Notes: generated by a model from the letters alone, not told the origin. 64,000 nt of DNA from Opitutaceae bacterium TAV5 (GCA_000242935.3 CP007053.1:1116001-1180000), one strand, 5' to 3'. Positions 16,138-26,171 are shown, numbered from the stretch's first letter. A program made the numbers and translations.

Positions 16138-18804
16138 TCACTCCGGTTTCCGCCGGCTCACGGTCACCTCCTGCGCGGGGGCGTTGGCGATGAGCCACAG
16201 GCCCTCGTCCGGGGCCGGGGCGAGATCGGCGGCGCGCACGATGCGCACGGCGTGTTTCGCCGCCGCCGGGTCGCCGGCCAGTTTTTCGAAATGGTCGGGG
16301 GCGGCATCGAGCGCGGCGGAGTCGAGGCGGTTGCCCTCGCGCCCGGGGAAAAGCGCGAAGCACAGCATGTTCATTTCGACCATCTCGCCGAAAAAATGCG
16401 TGCCGAGCGCGATGTCCGGCGTGAGGTCGGCGTGCATCATCGCGAGTTCGCAGATGACGGATATGTGGTTGATCTCGGAAAACCGCACCGGCACCCCGAG
16501 CGAGGCCATCTGCGTGCCCCAGCGGCCCGGACCCATCGCCATGACCGCGCCGCCCTGGTCCGCGAGCGCGCGATTGGCCCGGCCGACGGCGCGCGCCACC
16601 GCATGCCGGTCCTGCTCGCCAAGCGTGGCGTAGATTTCCGGACGCACCCGGATGATCCAGTCGATGCGCCGCACGCGGCTGTGGCCGACAACCGCGCCGC
16701 GCGCCTGCAACAGGATGTCTTCCGGCGGCAGGCGCACCTCGGGCACATCGGGATCGTGCGTGCCCTGGACCTGGAGCGGCCGGCATTGCAGCAAATGAAT
16801 CCAGTATGAGGAAGGCGGAGCGCCGACGGGAACCGGGGCGTCGGCGCCAGCTTCGAAATTGACGGCGAACTCCACATCCACGGGGCGTCCGTAGGCGGCT
16901 TCGAGCGTGCCGAGCAGGGCGCGCATGTCGGCGACGAAGCCGCCCGGCGAAGCGTCGGCCAGCAGCGGTTCGAGCGTGAGCACGCGGACTTCGCGGCCGG
17001 TACGGTCGGAGACGTCGTCGTCGCGGGTGGTGAGCAACTCCGCGGGCACGTCGGCGGCGCGGGCGAGCACGGTCTCGAAATCGTGCGAGGCGAGCCGGTC
17101 GGCGGCGAGGTCGATGACATCGACCCGGCGTTGCGAGTGGCGAAAGATTTCGTCGAAATCGGCCTCGGGCCGGCGCAGCGGGGCGTTGAGGGCGACGACG
17201 CGCGTGTAGTCGTCGTCCACGCGGTCGACGGCGCGTGTGCCGAGCCCGAACACGAGCCGCACCACGCCGGCCTTCGGGTCGATCGCGGGATGCCACGCGA
17301 ACGGATTCCACGAAAAACCGACGCCGGCCAGGTGCGGATAAAAATACTCGCCCTGGATCGAACCGGTCACACGCATGACGAGCAGTGCCATCTGTTCGTC
17401 CCGCTGGAGCAGGTCGTGGCGGGCGCGGTAGCTGAGGGCCTCGCGGCTCATCGTGCTGGCGTAAACCGTGCGCACGGCGTCGAGAAAGGCGCGCAGGCGC
17501 TCCTCGCGCGTGCCCTGGTTGGCGCAAAACACGCTCTCGTACTTGCCCGCGAAGGAGCGGCCGTAGTTGTCCTCGAGCAGCGAGGAGGAGCGCACGATGA
17601 GCGGGTATTGCCCGAAATAGTCGAGCAGCGCCTCGAACTGCCGGAGCACGTAGTCGGGAAAGGTGCCGGCGCGGATTTTTTCGCACGCCTCGTCCACGCC
17701 ATCGAGAAACGTGGCCGGGTCGCACTGGCGTTCGCGGTCGGGCCAGAGCCCGTTGCGGACGAGGAAGGTGTAAAACACGTCGGAGCCGACGTAGAACGAA
17801 TCGTGTTCTTCCAGCTTGCGCGCGAGCGCCGGATGATCGCGGGCGATGATGTTGCGGGCGACGAGCATGCCCGTGGTCTTGCCGCCGATGAGCCCGGTGC
17901 CGACAAGGCGGCGGCGGACGGCGAGCAGATCGCGGAGGCTGAGGTAACGGCTGACGAGCGGCATGATGGCCTCGTCGCGCGTGATCATCATGCGCACGAG
18001 CTGGAGCCACACCTCGGGGTGATCGTCGCCGGCGATGCCGGTGGCTTCGGGGTCGGCGGCCGGACGGGTGCCGGCCACGAGCTCCTCGGCGCGGTGCCAG
18101 ACTTCGCCGCCATACACTTCGGATGCCGCCCAGTTGGGACCGGCATGCAGGAGCGCGCGGGCGATTTCGGCGCTGGAACGGACGACCTCGAACGAATTGT
18201 CCGCCCCCCGGAGGTGGAGAAAATGGATGGTGGGCGAGTCGCGAAACTGCGTCTTGAGCGGGCGCACGTAGAGGCGGTCGCCGCAGCCGAAGACGTCGAG
18301 AAAGAGCTGCGTGGTGGCGATGACCGGCTCGGTGGCGTCGCGCGAGTGGCGGCGGCGCAGGAGGCCGAAATACGCGACGGTCTCCAGCTCGAACAGGTAA
18401 GGACAGGTGAGCATGAAGAAGTTGCCCAGCATGGCGTCGGAATACCAGTCGGTGGCGAGATCGGAGAGGCAGTCGAAGATGTAGTAGGCCGCGAGCCCGG
18501 CCTCGCCGATGACCCTCCGTATCCGATGTATGAATACCTCAAAACCGTCCTCCGGCCGGAGCGTGATCGCCTCGCACGGGAAATCTTCGGGCAGGAGGCG
18601 CGGATGGCGGGCGAAGCGGAAGTAAAAAAGCCGGCGCCGGTCGCGCACGGCGGCTTCGGCAAAGGGTGTGACGAAGGCCTGGTACTGGGAGACGCTATCG
18701 ACGTGCCACACGATGTTGTCGCCGGCGAGCACCCGGTCGATGGCGGCATCGAAAGCGGGCAGGCCGGAAGTATCTGGCGGGGTGTTCTGTTTGGGTGTAT
18801 GCAA
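16138..18804 (-). CDS. PEP/pyruvate-binding domain protein (PEP synthase N-domain-like)
   Basis: About 888 aa. The C-terminal two thirds resembles the ATP-grasp nucleotide-binding domain of PEP synthase/pyruvate phosphate dikinase: LIGGKTTGMLVARNII, YPLIVRSSSLLEDNYGRSFA, GSIQGEYFYPHLAGVGFS and FGLGTRAVDRVDDD. The phosphohistidine swivel domain and the PEP-binding barrel of full enzymes are absent, so a normal PEP synthase reaction is unlikely; the role is unknown. No in-frame ATG precedes the conserved region. TTG 18804 is my choice because everything upstream (alternatives GTG 18898, TTG 18912) is translated GAAGTTTG-type repeat DNA. Confidence 0.8.
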   Translation of the reverse strand: MHTPKQNTPPDTSGLPAFDAAIDRVLAGDNIVWHVDSVSQYQAFVTPFAEAAVRDRRRLFYFRFARHPRLLPEDFPCEAITLRPEDGFEVFIHRIRRVIGEAGLAAYYIFDCLSDLATDWYSDAMLGNFFMLTCPYLFELETVAYFGLLRRRHSRDATEPVIATTQLFLDVFGCGDRLYVRPLKTQFRDSPTIHFLHLRGADNSFEVVRSSAEIARALLHAGPNWAASEVYGGEVWHRAEELVAGTRPAADPEATGIAGDDHPEVWLQLVRMMITRDEAIMPLVSRYLSLRDLLAVRRRLVGTGLIGGKTTGMLVARNIIARDHPALARKLEEHDSFYVGSDVFYTFLVRNGLWPDRERQCDPATFLDGVDEACEKIRAGTFPDYVLRQFEALLDYFGQYPLIVRSSSLLEDNYGRSFAGKYESVFCANQGTREERLRAFLDAVRTVYASTMSREALSYRARHDLLQRDEQMALLVMRVTGSIQGEYFYPHLAGVGFSWNPFAWHPAIDPKAGVVRLVFGLGTRAVDRVDDDYTRVVALNAPLRRPEADFDEIFRHSQRRVDVIDLAADRLASHDFETVLARAADVPAELLTTRDDDVSDRTGREVRVLTLEPLLADASPGGFVADMRALLGTLEAAYGRPVDVEFAVNFEAGADAPVPVGAPPSSYWIHLLQCRPLQVQGTHDPDVPEVRLPPEDILLQARGAVVGHSRVRRIDWIIRVRPEIYATLGEQDRHAVARAVGRANRALADQGGAVMAMGPGRWGTQMASLGVPVRFSEINHISVICELAMMHADLTPDIALGTHFFGEMVEMNMLCFALFPGREGNRLDSAALDAAPDHFEKLAGDPAAAKHAVRIVRAADLAPAPDEGLWLIANAPAQEVTVSRRKPE

Positions 18805-18808
18805 GGGG

Positions 18809-18943
18809 AAGTTGGCAGGTGGCGGTTTGAAATTTGAAGTTGGAAGTTTGAAGTTGGTGGCTGTCGGTTCCTTCCCGCATTTTGTCACCAATTTCAAATT
18901 ACAAACTTCCAACTTCAGATTTCAAATTTCAAAATCGGCCTTG
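18809..18943. repeat. GAAGTTTGAAGTTGG-type inverted repeat (copy 1)
   Basis: The left side (18809-18860) is a run of TTTGAAGTTGGAAG-like units and the right side (18899-18943) is its opposite-strand version (CAAACTTCCAACTTCAG). A related copy lies at 32368-32492. It overlaps the uncertain 5' end of the PEP-binding gene. Confidence 0.8.
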
Positions 18944-18948
18944 GCCGG

Positions 18949-19668
18949 TCATCGCATCGGGCCGACATGGCCGTCGAAATAAAGCGCGTTGCGCACGTTG
19001 CCATGGACGGGCCGGGGCGGCACACGCGGGTCGGTGGCATAAAAGGAACTCGAATCTTCGGGCAGCTGTTTCCGGTCAAATTCGCGCAAGGCGACCGTGG
19101 TGGCAGGCTCGGGCAACGCGGAGATCTGCATCGGACGGACGAGATTGTCCGGGTTGCTGCTGTAACGGCCGAAAGGGAAATAGCCGGAGCCGTCGTCCGC
19201 GCCGGTCTCGCCGGTGGAATAGTAGCAGATGCTGGTTTGCGGGGCGTGATCGGAGTTCAGCCACGCCGGGCAGGAGAGCGCCTGGGCGCGCATTTCGGTG
19301 GAGGGCGGTGGCGGCTGGAGGCCGAAGTAGGGAACGAGGAAATTGGCCAGGTTGCCGCTGCCGGTATCGAAGCTCCCGGAGGCGTCCGAATTGTAAACCG
19401 GACCCTGGCCGCGCCAGAGCGGGCCGGGAAGCAGGTCGCGGCTGTCGGTGGCGTAGTTGAGCATGGCCACGCCGGCCTGGCGAAGATTGGAGCGGCAGGT
19501 GGCGATGCGGGCCTGGTTGCGGATATGCCCGATCCCGGCGATCACGAGACCGGCAAGTACGCCGATGAGGGTAATGACGGCCAGAAGCTCGATCAGCGTC
19601 ACGCCGCGTCGGGAACGGACGCCGGCCGGGGGCAACGGACGAAAACGGGGAAAAATGCGGCAGATCAT
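18949..19668 (-). CDS. Pseudopilin-like protein with prepilin cleavage motif and H-x9-DG tail
   Basis: The 239-aa product has a basic leader ending in RSRRG followed by VTLIELLAVITL, the type IV prepilin cleavage/methylation signature with Glu at +5, then one hydrophobic helix. The C-terminus HGNVRNALYFDGHVG contains the H-x9-DG motif frequent in Planctomycetes/Verrucomicrobia pseudopilin paralogues (DUF1559-like). Such proteins are processed by a prepilin peptidase and placed in the envelope; most have no known job. ATG 19668 gives a suitable ~25-residue leader, whereas the longer open frame adds unrelated sequence. Confidence 0.87.
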   Translation of the reverse strand: MICRIFPRFRPLPPAGVRSRRGVTLIELLAVITLIGVLAGLVIAGIGHIRNQARIATCRSNLRQAGVAMLNYATDSRDLLPGPLWRGQGPVYNSDASGSFDTGSGNLANFLVPYFGLQPPPPSTEMRAQALSCPAWLNSDHAPQTSICYYSTGETGADDGSGYFPFGRYSSNPDNLVRPMQISALPEPATTVALREFDRKQLPEDSSSFYATDPRVPPRPVHGNVRNALYFDGHVGPMR

Positions 19669-19750
19669 GACAGGGACGGAACTAAAACAGAATCCCGCGG
19701 CAGGGCGAGTCTGCGATAGCGGGGCTGCAAACGCCCCCTTCGCGTCGCGC

Positions 19751-19888
19751 TTAGCGGGCGTGCACGGGCACTTCCTGCACGCGATTGCGCGAGGCGATGA
19801 CGAAAAATACGCACCAAGCCGCAATCAGCAGCCCGAAGGCGAGGCCGACAGCGATCCAGAGTGAGCGAGCCTGTGACGGTTTCTTCAT
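19751..19888 (-). CDS. Small single-pass membrane protein, 45 aa
   Basis: A short frame runs from ATG 19888 to TAA 19751. After a basic start (MKKPSQARS) comes one strongly hydrophobic segment (LWIAVGLAFGLLIAAWCVFF, residues ~10-29) and a short polar tail RNRVQEVPVHAR. The positive-inside charge pattern and lack of rare codons support a real gene, but I do not recognise a family. It lies 82 bases upstream of the pseudopilin gene on the same strand and may be cotranscribed. No clear ribosome-binding site is seen. Confidence 0.5.
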   Translation of the reverse strand: MKKPSQARSLWIAVGLAFGLLIAAWCVFFVIASRNRVQEVPVHAR

Positions 19889-20092
19889 GACACGAACGGG
19901 AGGCACGGCAGTTCACGACGCGGCAGCGGATTTGTCGAGTGCAGGCCGACAACCCGATCCACTTCCGGCCTCCCGCCGGCTCCCGTCCGCGGCGGCGGGA
20001 TTTCCGGGAACCGGGCGGCCTCCGGGGAAGAACAGGCGAGCGAGCCGCATTTTGGGATTCAGGATTTCGGAAATTCGTTTGAGGTCTGCGGT

Positions 20093-20947
20093 ATGGAATC
20101 TGTGTCTGGTCCGGAATCATCAGGAAAACCTCTTCTCTACATCATTCTCGGCGCGGCCGGTTCGGGGCGTCGCGAGGTGATCGCCGATCTGGTGGCCGAC
20201 GGGCTGGGCGAGGAGGACAACGCGGTCCTGTTGTTGCCGGAGGGCGAGGCGGCGGCCGGCGAAGCGCTCGCCGACGTGACCACGGCCCACTGGCAACTGG
20301 AGGCAGGGACGATCGATGCGCAGGTGCCGGCGGGAGCGACGCATGTGTTTTTCCTGACCGACGGCCGGGGCAACCCGGTGGACCAGCTCGAGGCGCTCGT
20401 ACCGTGGAGCCGGGCAGCCGGTCTGGAGGTGGCGCGGGTGATCACGGTGGTCAACTGCCAGCTCGCGGAGCATCACACGGAGCTGCTCGCGTGGTACGAC
20501 GCCTGCATCCATTTTTCGGATGTGACGCTGCTGCACCGGCGCGAAGGCGTGGCCAACAAGTGGATGTCGGACTTCCAGGCACGCTATCGCGACCGGTATT
20601 ATCCGTGCCTGTTCGAGCTGGTGAAAGGCAGCCGGGTGCGCAATCCGGCGCTCGTTCTGGAATCCGAAGCGCGCCGGATGTCGCATGCGTTCGATGCCGA
20701 CGAATGGGCCGGGATCTCGCTCGAAGGCGTGGAATTCGGCACGGAAGACGAGGAGGACGACGAGGGCGACCGCCTCGCTCCATCGGGCAAATCCGGAAAA
20801 AAGGCGAAGCGCGCCGCGAAGAAAAAGGAGGCCGCCGACAAGGAGGACGACGATGGCATGGACCTGCCCGAAATCGACCCGTATTTCGAGCGCCGCGCCG
20901 GCGGCCAGCGGATCCGGGTAATCCCGGATGTGAGCCGGTTTCTGTAG
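20093..20947 (+). CDS. P-loop-like protein of unknown function with acidic/basic tail
   Basis: The 284-aa protein begins with YIILGAAGSGRREVI (residues ~16-30), which resembles a Walker A loop although Arg-Arg follows the SG instead of the usual Lys-Ser/Thr. Later segments VARVITVVNCQLAEHH and HFSDVTLLHRREGV recall the GTPase fold of CobW-like metallochaperones, but the diagnostic CxCC motif is absent. Residues ~225-262 are a charged linker, first acidic (EDEEDDEGD) then Lys/Ala rich (KKAKRAAKKKEAADKEDDD). Function unknown; it stands alone on this strand. Confidence 0.75.
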   Translation: MESVSGPESSGKPLLYIILGAAGSGRREVIADLVADGLGEEDNAVLLLPEGEAAAGEALADVTTAHWQLEAGTIDAQVPAGATHVFFLTDGRGNPVDQLEALVPWSRAAGLEVARVITVVNCQLAEHHTELLAWYDACIHFSDVTLLHRREGVANKWMSDFQARYRDRYYPCLFELVKGSRVRNPALVLESEARRMSHAFDADEWAGISLEGVEFGTEDEEDDEGDRLAPSGKSGKKAKRAAKKKEAADKEDDDGMDLPEIDPYFERRAGGQRIRVIPDVSRFL

Positions 20948-21057
20948 GGCGGGATTTCTGATTTTCGATTCCCGATTTTCGATTGGAGGCGCTGCCGCGC
21001 CAGATGCGGGATGATGCGCAGTTCCCGATTGGTAACGGATGTTACGCGGAGGACGGC

Positions 21058-21180
21058 GTGGCACGGGCTTCCAGCCCGTGGGTTTGGTGTGGCATGGGCA
21101 TCCGTGCCCATGATTGCCGGGGGGTGGGAGGGACGTTTGCGGCGCGGAGCGCCGTCCACGGGCAAGGATGCCCGTGCCAC
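21058..21180. repeat. Cluster of short GGCACGGGC-type hairpins (copy 3)
   Basis: GGCACGGGC-TTCCA-GCCCGTG, GGCATGGGCA-TCCG-TGCCCATG and CACGGGC-AAGGAT-GCCCGTG follow each other. Just before them, 20951-20987 holds a short GATTTTCGATTCCCGATT direct-repeat run, with a weak opposite-strand echo near 21213-21224. No gene is seen between 20948 and 21235. Confidence 0.8.
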
Positions 21181-21235
21181 GTCGGCCCGCGTCACTTCAG
21201 TTGGTGATCAGGAATCGGAAATCGTCCGGCCGCCT

Positions 21236-22264
<1,029 letters not shown>

Positions 22265-22340
22265 GGAAAAGCAACTACGGGGAGCCTTGGGAAATTCATT
22301 TTTAACCACTAATGGACACTAATCCCAAACCATGAGGGAA

Positions 22341-22411
22341 CCGCTAAAGGACGCTAACGGGCGCTAAAACCGGACTTTTTTGTTTTAGCGCCCGTTAGCG
22401 CCCTTTAGCGG
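22341..22411. repeat. GCTAAAGG-type inverted repeat (copy 1)
   Basis: Arms 22341-22370 and 22382-22411 (30 nt) match at 29 of 30 positions. Each arm is three 10-nt units (CCGCTAAAGG, ACGCTAACGG, GCGCTAAAAC). A second copy is at 49967-50049. The rest of 22265-22487 holds no gene; a partial ACTAATGGACACTAATCC run precedes the element. Confidence 0.9.
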
Positions 22412-22487
22412 TCCTCTTTCTGTTCCGGTCATTGGTGATCAGGGTTTGGGTGGTTTGATTTCGGAGCAGATAATCCGCAATGGTCCG

Positions 22488-24281
22488 TCACTCCGCCGGG
22501 ATCACCGTCTGGATGTGCAATTCCTTGAGCTGTTTCGCGGTGACGGGCGTCGGGCTCTGCGCCATCAGGTCCTGGCCTTTTTGCGTTTTCGGGAAGGCGA
22601 TCACGTCGCGGATGCTCGTGGTGCCGCAGAGCAGCGCCACCAGGCGGTCGAGGCCGAACGCGATGCCGCCGTGCGGCGGGGCGCCGTAGGTGAACGCCTT
22701 CAGCATGTAGCCGAAACGGCTTTCGACGACGTCCTTCGGGATTTTCAGAACGTCCTCGAAAACCTTTTTCTGCAACGCCGGCTGGTGGATGCGGATCGAG
22801 CCGCCGCCGAGCTCCATGCCGTTGAGCACGAGGTCGTAGTGCTGGCCGCGGACGGCCTTCGGGTCGGAGTCGAGCAGCGCGGCATCCTCGGGGACCGGAG
22901 CGGTGAACGGGTGATGCGTGGCCACGTAGCCGCCGCGTTCCTCGTCGTAGCTCATCAGCGGGAAATCGACGACCCAGAGAAACTTCCAGTCGCTGGCATC
23001 GATCGCGAGCTTGCCGCGCTTCACGAGGAGCTGCGCGGCCTCGAGACGGATGCGGCCGAGGATGGCGCAAGCCTGTTCCCACGGAGCGGCGGCGAAGAAG
23101 ATCATGTCACCCTCGGCGACGCCGAGTTTTTCGGTGAGCGCGGCTTTCTCGGCGTCGGAGAAAAATTTGACGATCGGCGATTTCCATTCGCCGCCCTCGA
23201 CCTTGATGAAGGCGAGGCCCTTCGCGCCGAGCGACCTGGCGATGTCCTCGAGGTTCTTGAGTTCGCCCTGCGTGAGGTCGGCGAGGCCTTTGGCGTTGAT
23301 CGCCTTGATGACGCCGCCGTTCTCCACCGTGGTCTTGAAAACCTTGAAGGCGGAGGTCCTGAATGTATCCGAAAAGTCTGACAGCTCGATGCCGAAGCGC
23401 AGGTCGGGCTTGTCCACGCCGAAACGGTTCATCGCCTCGACATAGGGCATGCGCAGGAACGGCGTCGGGATGTCCACATCGAGGACGTCCTTCCACACCT
23501 TTTTCAGCATGCCTTCGAACAGCCGGTAAACGTCCTCGCGCGTGATGAACGACGCCTCGACGTCCACCTGGGTGAACTCCATCTGGCGGTCGGCGCGCAG
23601 GTCCTCGTCGCGGAAACAGCGGGCGATCTGGAAATACCGCTCCACGCCGGCGACCATGAGGATCTGCTTGAACTGCTGCGGCGACTGCGAGAGCGCGTAG
23701 AACTGGCCCGGGTGGATGCGCGAGGGCACGAGGTATTCGCGCGCGCCCTCGGGCGTGGACTTGAAGAGGGCGGGCGTCTCGACCTCGATGAATTCCTGCG
23801 CGTCGAAGTAGTCGCGGATGGACTTGGTGGCGCGGTGACGTACCTGCAGGTTCCTGCGCATGCGCGGGCGGCGCAGGTCGAGGTAGCGATAGGTGAGGCG
23901 CAGGTCTTCGTTGACCTTGTCGGCCGCGGCGTCGTCGAGCGGAAACGGCGGTGTTTCCGAGATGTTGTGGATGATGAGGGCGGTGGCATCGATCTCGATG
24001 GCGCCGGTCGGGAGGTTCTTGTTGACCGTGCCCTCGGGCCGGGGAACGACCTTGCCTTCGGTCTCGATGACGGACTCCGGCTTCAGCGTGGCGGCCAGGG
24101 CACCGAGTTCCGGGTTGGTCTGCGGGTCGAATTTCACCTGCGTGATGCCTTTGCGGTCGCGCAGGTCGATGAAAAGGATGCCGCCGTGGTCGCGGATGGA
24201 ATCAACCCAGCCGATGAGCGAGACGGTCGCGTCGAGATCGGCCAAGGTGAGCTGGGCACAGTGATGGGTGCGCTTCATCAT
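22488..24281 (-). CDS. aspS: Aspartyl-tRNA synthetase
   Basis: The 597-aa class II synthetase has an N-terminal OB-fold (VSLIGWVDSIRDHGGILFID), motif 2 (ARCFRDEDLRADRQMEFTQ), the bacterial-type GAD insertion (middle third) and motif 3 (GGIAFGLDRLVALL). It charges tRNA-Asp in the cytosol; whether it is discriminating or also charges tRNA-Asn cannot be told here. Length fits the bacterial family (~590). Two consecutive ATG codons (24281, 24278) begin MMKRTHHCAQL; the longer open frame upstream lacks homology. It is preceded by a 467-bp gene-free stretch. Confidence 0.96.
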   Translation of the reverse strand: MMKRTHHCAQLTLADLDATVSLIGWVDSIRDHGGILFIDLRDRKGITQVKFDPQTNPELGALAATLKPESVIETEGKVVPRPEGTVNKNLPTGAIEIDATALIIHNISETPPFPLDDAAADKVNEDLRLTYRYLDLRRPRMRRNLQVRHRATKSIRDYFDAQEFIEVETPALFKSTPEGAREYLVPSRIHPGQFYALSQSPQQFKQILMVAGVERYFQIARCFRDEDLRADRQMEFTQVDVEASFITREDVYRLFEGMLKKVWKDVLDVDIPTPFLRMPYVEAMNRFGVDKPDLRFGIELSDFSDTFRTSAFKVFKTTVENGGVIKAINAKGLADLTQGELKNLEDIARSLGAKGLAFIKVEGGEWKSPIVKFFSDAEKAALTEKLGVAEGDMIFFAAAPWEQACAILGRIRLEAAQLLVKRGKLAIDASDWKFLWVVDFPLMSYDEERGGYVATHHPFTAPVPEDAALLDSDPKAVRGQHYDLVLNGMELGGGSIRIHQPALQKKVFEDVLKIPKDVVESRFGYMLKAFTYGAPPHGGIAFGLDRLVALLCGTTSIRDVIAFPKTQKGQDLMAQSPTPVTAKQLKELHIQTVIPAE

Positions 24282-24748
24282 AACGGTATGGTAACAGTAA
24301 TCGGTCGGTAAACGGTTTGTCGGAACGGATCGGAAACAGTCCGGGAAAAGTCCGGAAAAACCGCCAGCAAAGCCGCTCCGTCCGCCCCGCGGCAACGAGA
24401 TAATCGCGGATGCGGCGACCGCACGCCGCTTTTCCGGAAAAGGACACCCTCTGCCCGCCTCTTTCCGCCTGCTGCCGACGCTCCGCTAATCCGGAAGATG
24501 AGTAAAACCGCATTCGACTTCAGGATAATAAGTTATATCCATTTTTAGATGCTACCAATCATGCCTTTTTTTATTATTTGCCTTGCATGTTGCCGTAAAA
24601 CCGCTCTCCTCCGGAACCTTATCGTTAGAGCACGTTAGATGACAGGAACTGGTGATTCGTCAGATGGAGTCAGGCTTCAAGTGATGATTTCGAAACCCGA
24701 TGACCGGGAACGGACTGGCAGCAGACGCAATTCTACGACCCACATCAC
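24282..24748. other. Gene-free, partly AT-rich divergent promoter region
   Basis: No credible coding frame is seen. Bases ~24520-24600 are clearly AT-richer than the surroundings (GATAATAAGTTATATCC, TTTTTTTATTATTTG) and probably hold promoter elements for the RRM gene or aspS. I could not pick a convincing -35/-10 pair or a riboswitch fold. Confidence 0.5.
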
Positions 24749-25117
24749 ATGAGCAATTCCAAACTCTACGTCGGCAACATGTCCTTCAAGACCTCCGAAG
24801 ACGAACTCCGTTCGGCTTTCGGCCAGTTCGGCAACGTGACCGACGTTTATGTCGCCATGGACAAGATGACCGGCCGCCCCCGCGGTTTCGCGTTCGTCAC
24901 CATGAGCACGCCTGAAGAGGCGAAAATCGCGGCCGAGAAGCTGAATGGCGTCGACCTCGGCGGTCGCGCTCTCACCGTCAATGAAGCCCGTCCCAAGGAA
25001 GAAGGCGCCGGCCGTTCCTTCGGTGGTGGCGGCGGTGGCGGTGGCCGCGGCGGTTTCGGCGGTGGCCGTGACCGTGATCGCGGTGGCTTCGGCGGCGGTC
25101 GCGACCGTCGTTACTGA
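24749..25117 (+). CDS. RNA-binding protein, single RRM with Gly-rich tail
   Basis: The 122-aa protein is one RNA recognition motif (residues ~4-82) with RNP2 LYVGNM and RNP1 RGFAFVTM, followed by a Gly/Arg tail (FGGGGGGGGRGGF, GGGRDRDRGGF). This layout matches bacterial Rbp proteins known from cyanobacteria and other phyla, which bind RNA and are often cold induced; the target here is unknown. It stands alone, with a strong intrinsic terminator just downstream. Confidence 0.93.
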   Translation: MSNSKLYVGNMSFKTSEDELRSAFGQFGNVTDVYVAMDKMTGRPRGFAFVTMSTPEEAKIAAEKLNGVDLGGRALTVNEARPKEEGAGRSFGGGGGGGGRGGFGGGRDRDRGGFGGGRDRRY

Positions 25118-25144
25118 GCCGGTTCCTGCAATCCGCTTTTTTCC

Positions 25145-25180
25145 ACGGGCATCCCTTTCCGGGGTGCCCGTTTTTTTTTG
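25145..25180 (+). terminator. Intrinsic terminator after the RRM gene
   Basis: An 11-bp stem ACGGGCATCCC / GGGGTGCCCGT (25145-25155 with 25161-25171, one T-G wobble) is followed by a run of T. Confidence 0.92.
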
Positions 25181-25296
25181 GTGCCGGCCCCCCCCTCTGC
25201 TCTCCCCTGCTCCTGCAAGATTGTTACAATCCGGAAACAGCCCGGCTTTACACTCGGCAATCCGCGTGCTCCGCATAACTTGATCCACCAAAGTCC

Positions 25297-26034
25297 ATGT
25301 CGGAATCCGTCCCGCAAACGTCACCAGCATCACAAAAAATCCTCGTCGTCGACGACGAGCCCGACGTCACCGAACTGCTCGCCTTCCACCTCCGGGCCAA
25401 GGGATTTGTCGTCGAAACGCTCAACGATCCCAATCTCAGCCTCGGCTTTGCCCGCACTTTCCGGCCCGACCTCGTCATCCTCGACGTGATGATGCCCGAT
25501 CTCAGCGGCATCCAGCTCTGCCGCCTGCTCCGCGCCGATCCCTGGCTCGGCAAGGTGCCCGTCATGTTCCTCACCGCCAAGGCCGAAGAGGGCGACCGCA
25601 TCCAGGGGCTGGAGACAGGGGCCGACGACTACATCTGCAAACCCTTTTCCACGAAGGAAGTCGTCCTGCGCGTGCAGACCATCCTCCGCCGCGTCGGCGA
25701 CGCCGCGATCGCCCCCGCCGGCGATGCCGCCGCCTCCTCCCGCCTCCTGCGCGCCGGAGACATCACCCTCGACACCGAGCGGCACGAAGTCGCCATCTCC
25801 GGCCAGCCCGTCGATCTCACCGCCACCGAATTCAAGCTCCTGCAACTCCTCATGGAGCGGCGCGGCCGGGTGCAGACCCGCGAACACCTCCTCATCAACG
25901 TCTGGAATTACGAAACCGAAATCGAAACCCGCACCGTCGACACCCACGTCCGCCGTCTCCGCGAAAAACTCGGCGAGCATGCCGACCTCATCGAAACCAT
26001 CCGCGGCGTCGGCTACCGCATGGCGGCGCGCTGA
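25297..26034 (+). CDS. Response regulator, OmpR/PhoB type
   Basis: The 245-aa protein has a receiver domain with acidic residues D19-D20-E21, phospho-acceptor D63 (LVILDVMMPD), T93 and K115, and a C-terminal winged helix (EFKLLQLLMERRGRV, VDTHVRRLREKLG, IRGVGYRM). It would bind DNA after phosphorylation by the histidine kinase encoded 160 bases downstream. The arrangement and the HK architecture resemble PhoB/PhoR, but no pst/phoU genes are nearby to confirm a phosphate role. Confidence 0.93.
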   Translation: MSESVPQTSPASQKILVVDDEPDVTELLAFHLRAKGFVVETLNDPNLSLGFARTFRPDLVILDVMMPDLSGIQLCRLLRADPWLGKVPVMFLTAKAEEGDRIQGLETGADDYICKPFSTKEVVLRVQTILRRVGDAAIAPAGDAAASSRLLRAGDITLDTERHEVAISGQPVDLTATEFKLLQLLMERRGRVQTREHLLINVWNYETEIETRTVDTHVRRLREKLGEHADLIETIRGVGYRMAAR

Positions 26035-26046
26035 GCGCGCGACCAT

Positions 26047-26171
26047 GCAGGGTTCAGGGTTTGGCGTTTGTGGAGTTTAGCGTTCAGAGTGCCGGAATGC
26101 CAAACGCCACATCCGCCCCGCCCTCCGCCCCGAACCCCGGGTACCGAACCCTGAACTCCTAACCCTGAACC
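26047..26171. repeat. AGGGTTC-type inverted repeat (intergenic copy)
   Basis: The left arm begins GGTTCAGGGTTTGGCGTTTG and the right arm ends CCGAACCCTGAACTCC then AACCCTGAACC. The central part is CCACATCCGCCCC rich, like the copy embedded in the ABC transporter gene at 10771-10870. It separates the response regulator and kinase genes. Confidence 0.8.

Noticed and set aside
17083-18837. 584-aa plus-strand frame opposite the PEP-binding gene
   Set aside because: Shadow frame without any domain.
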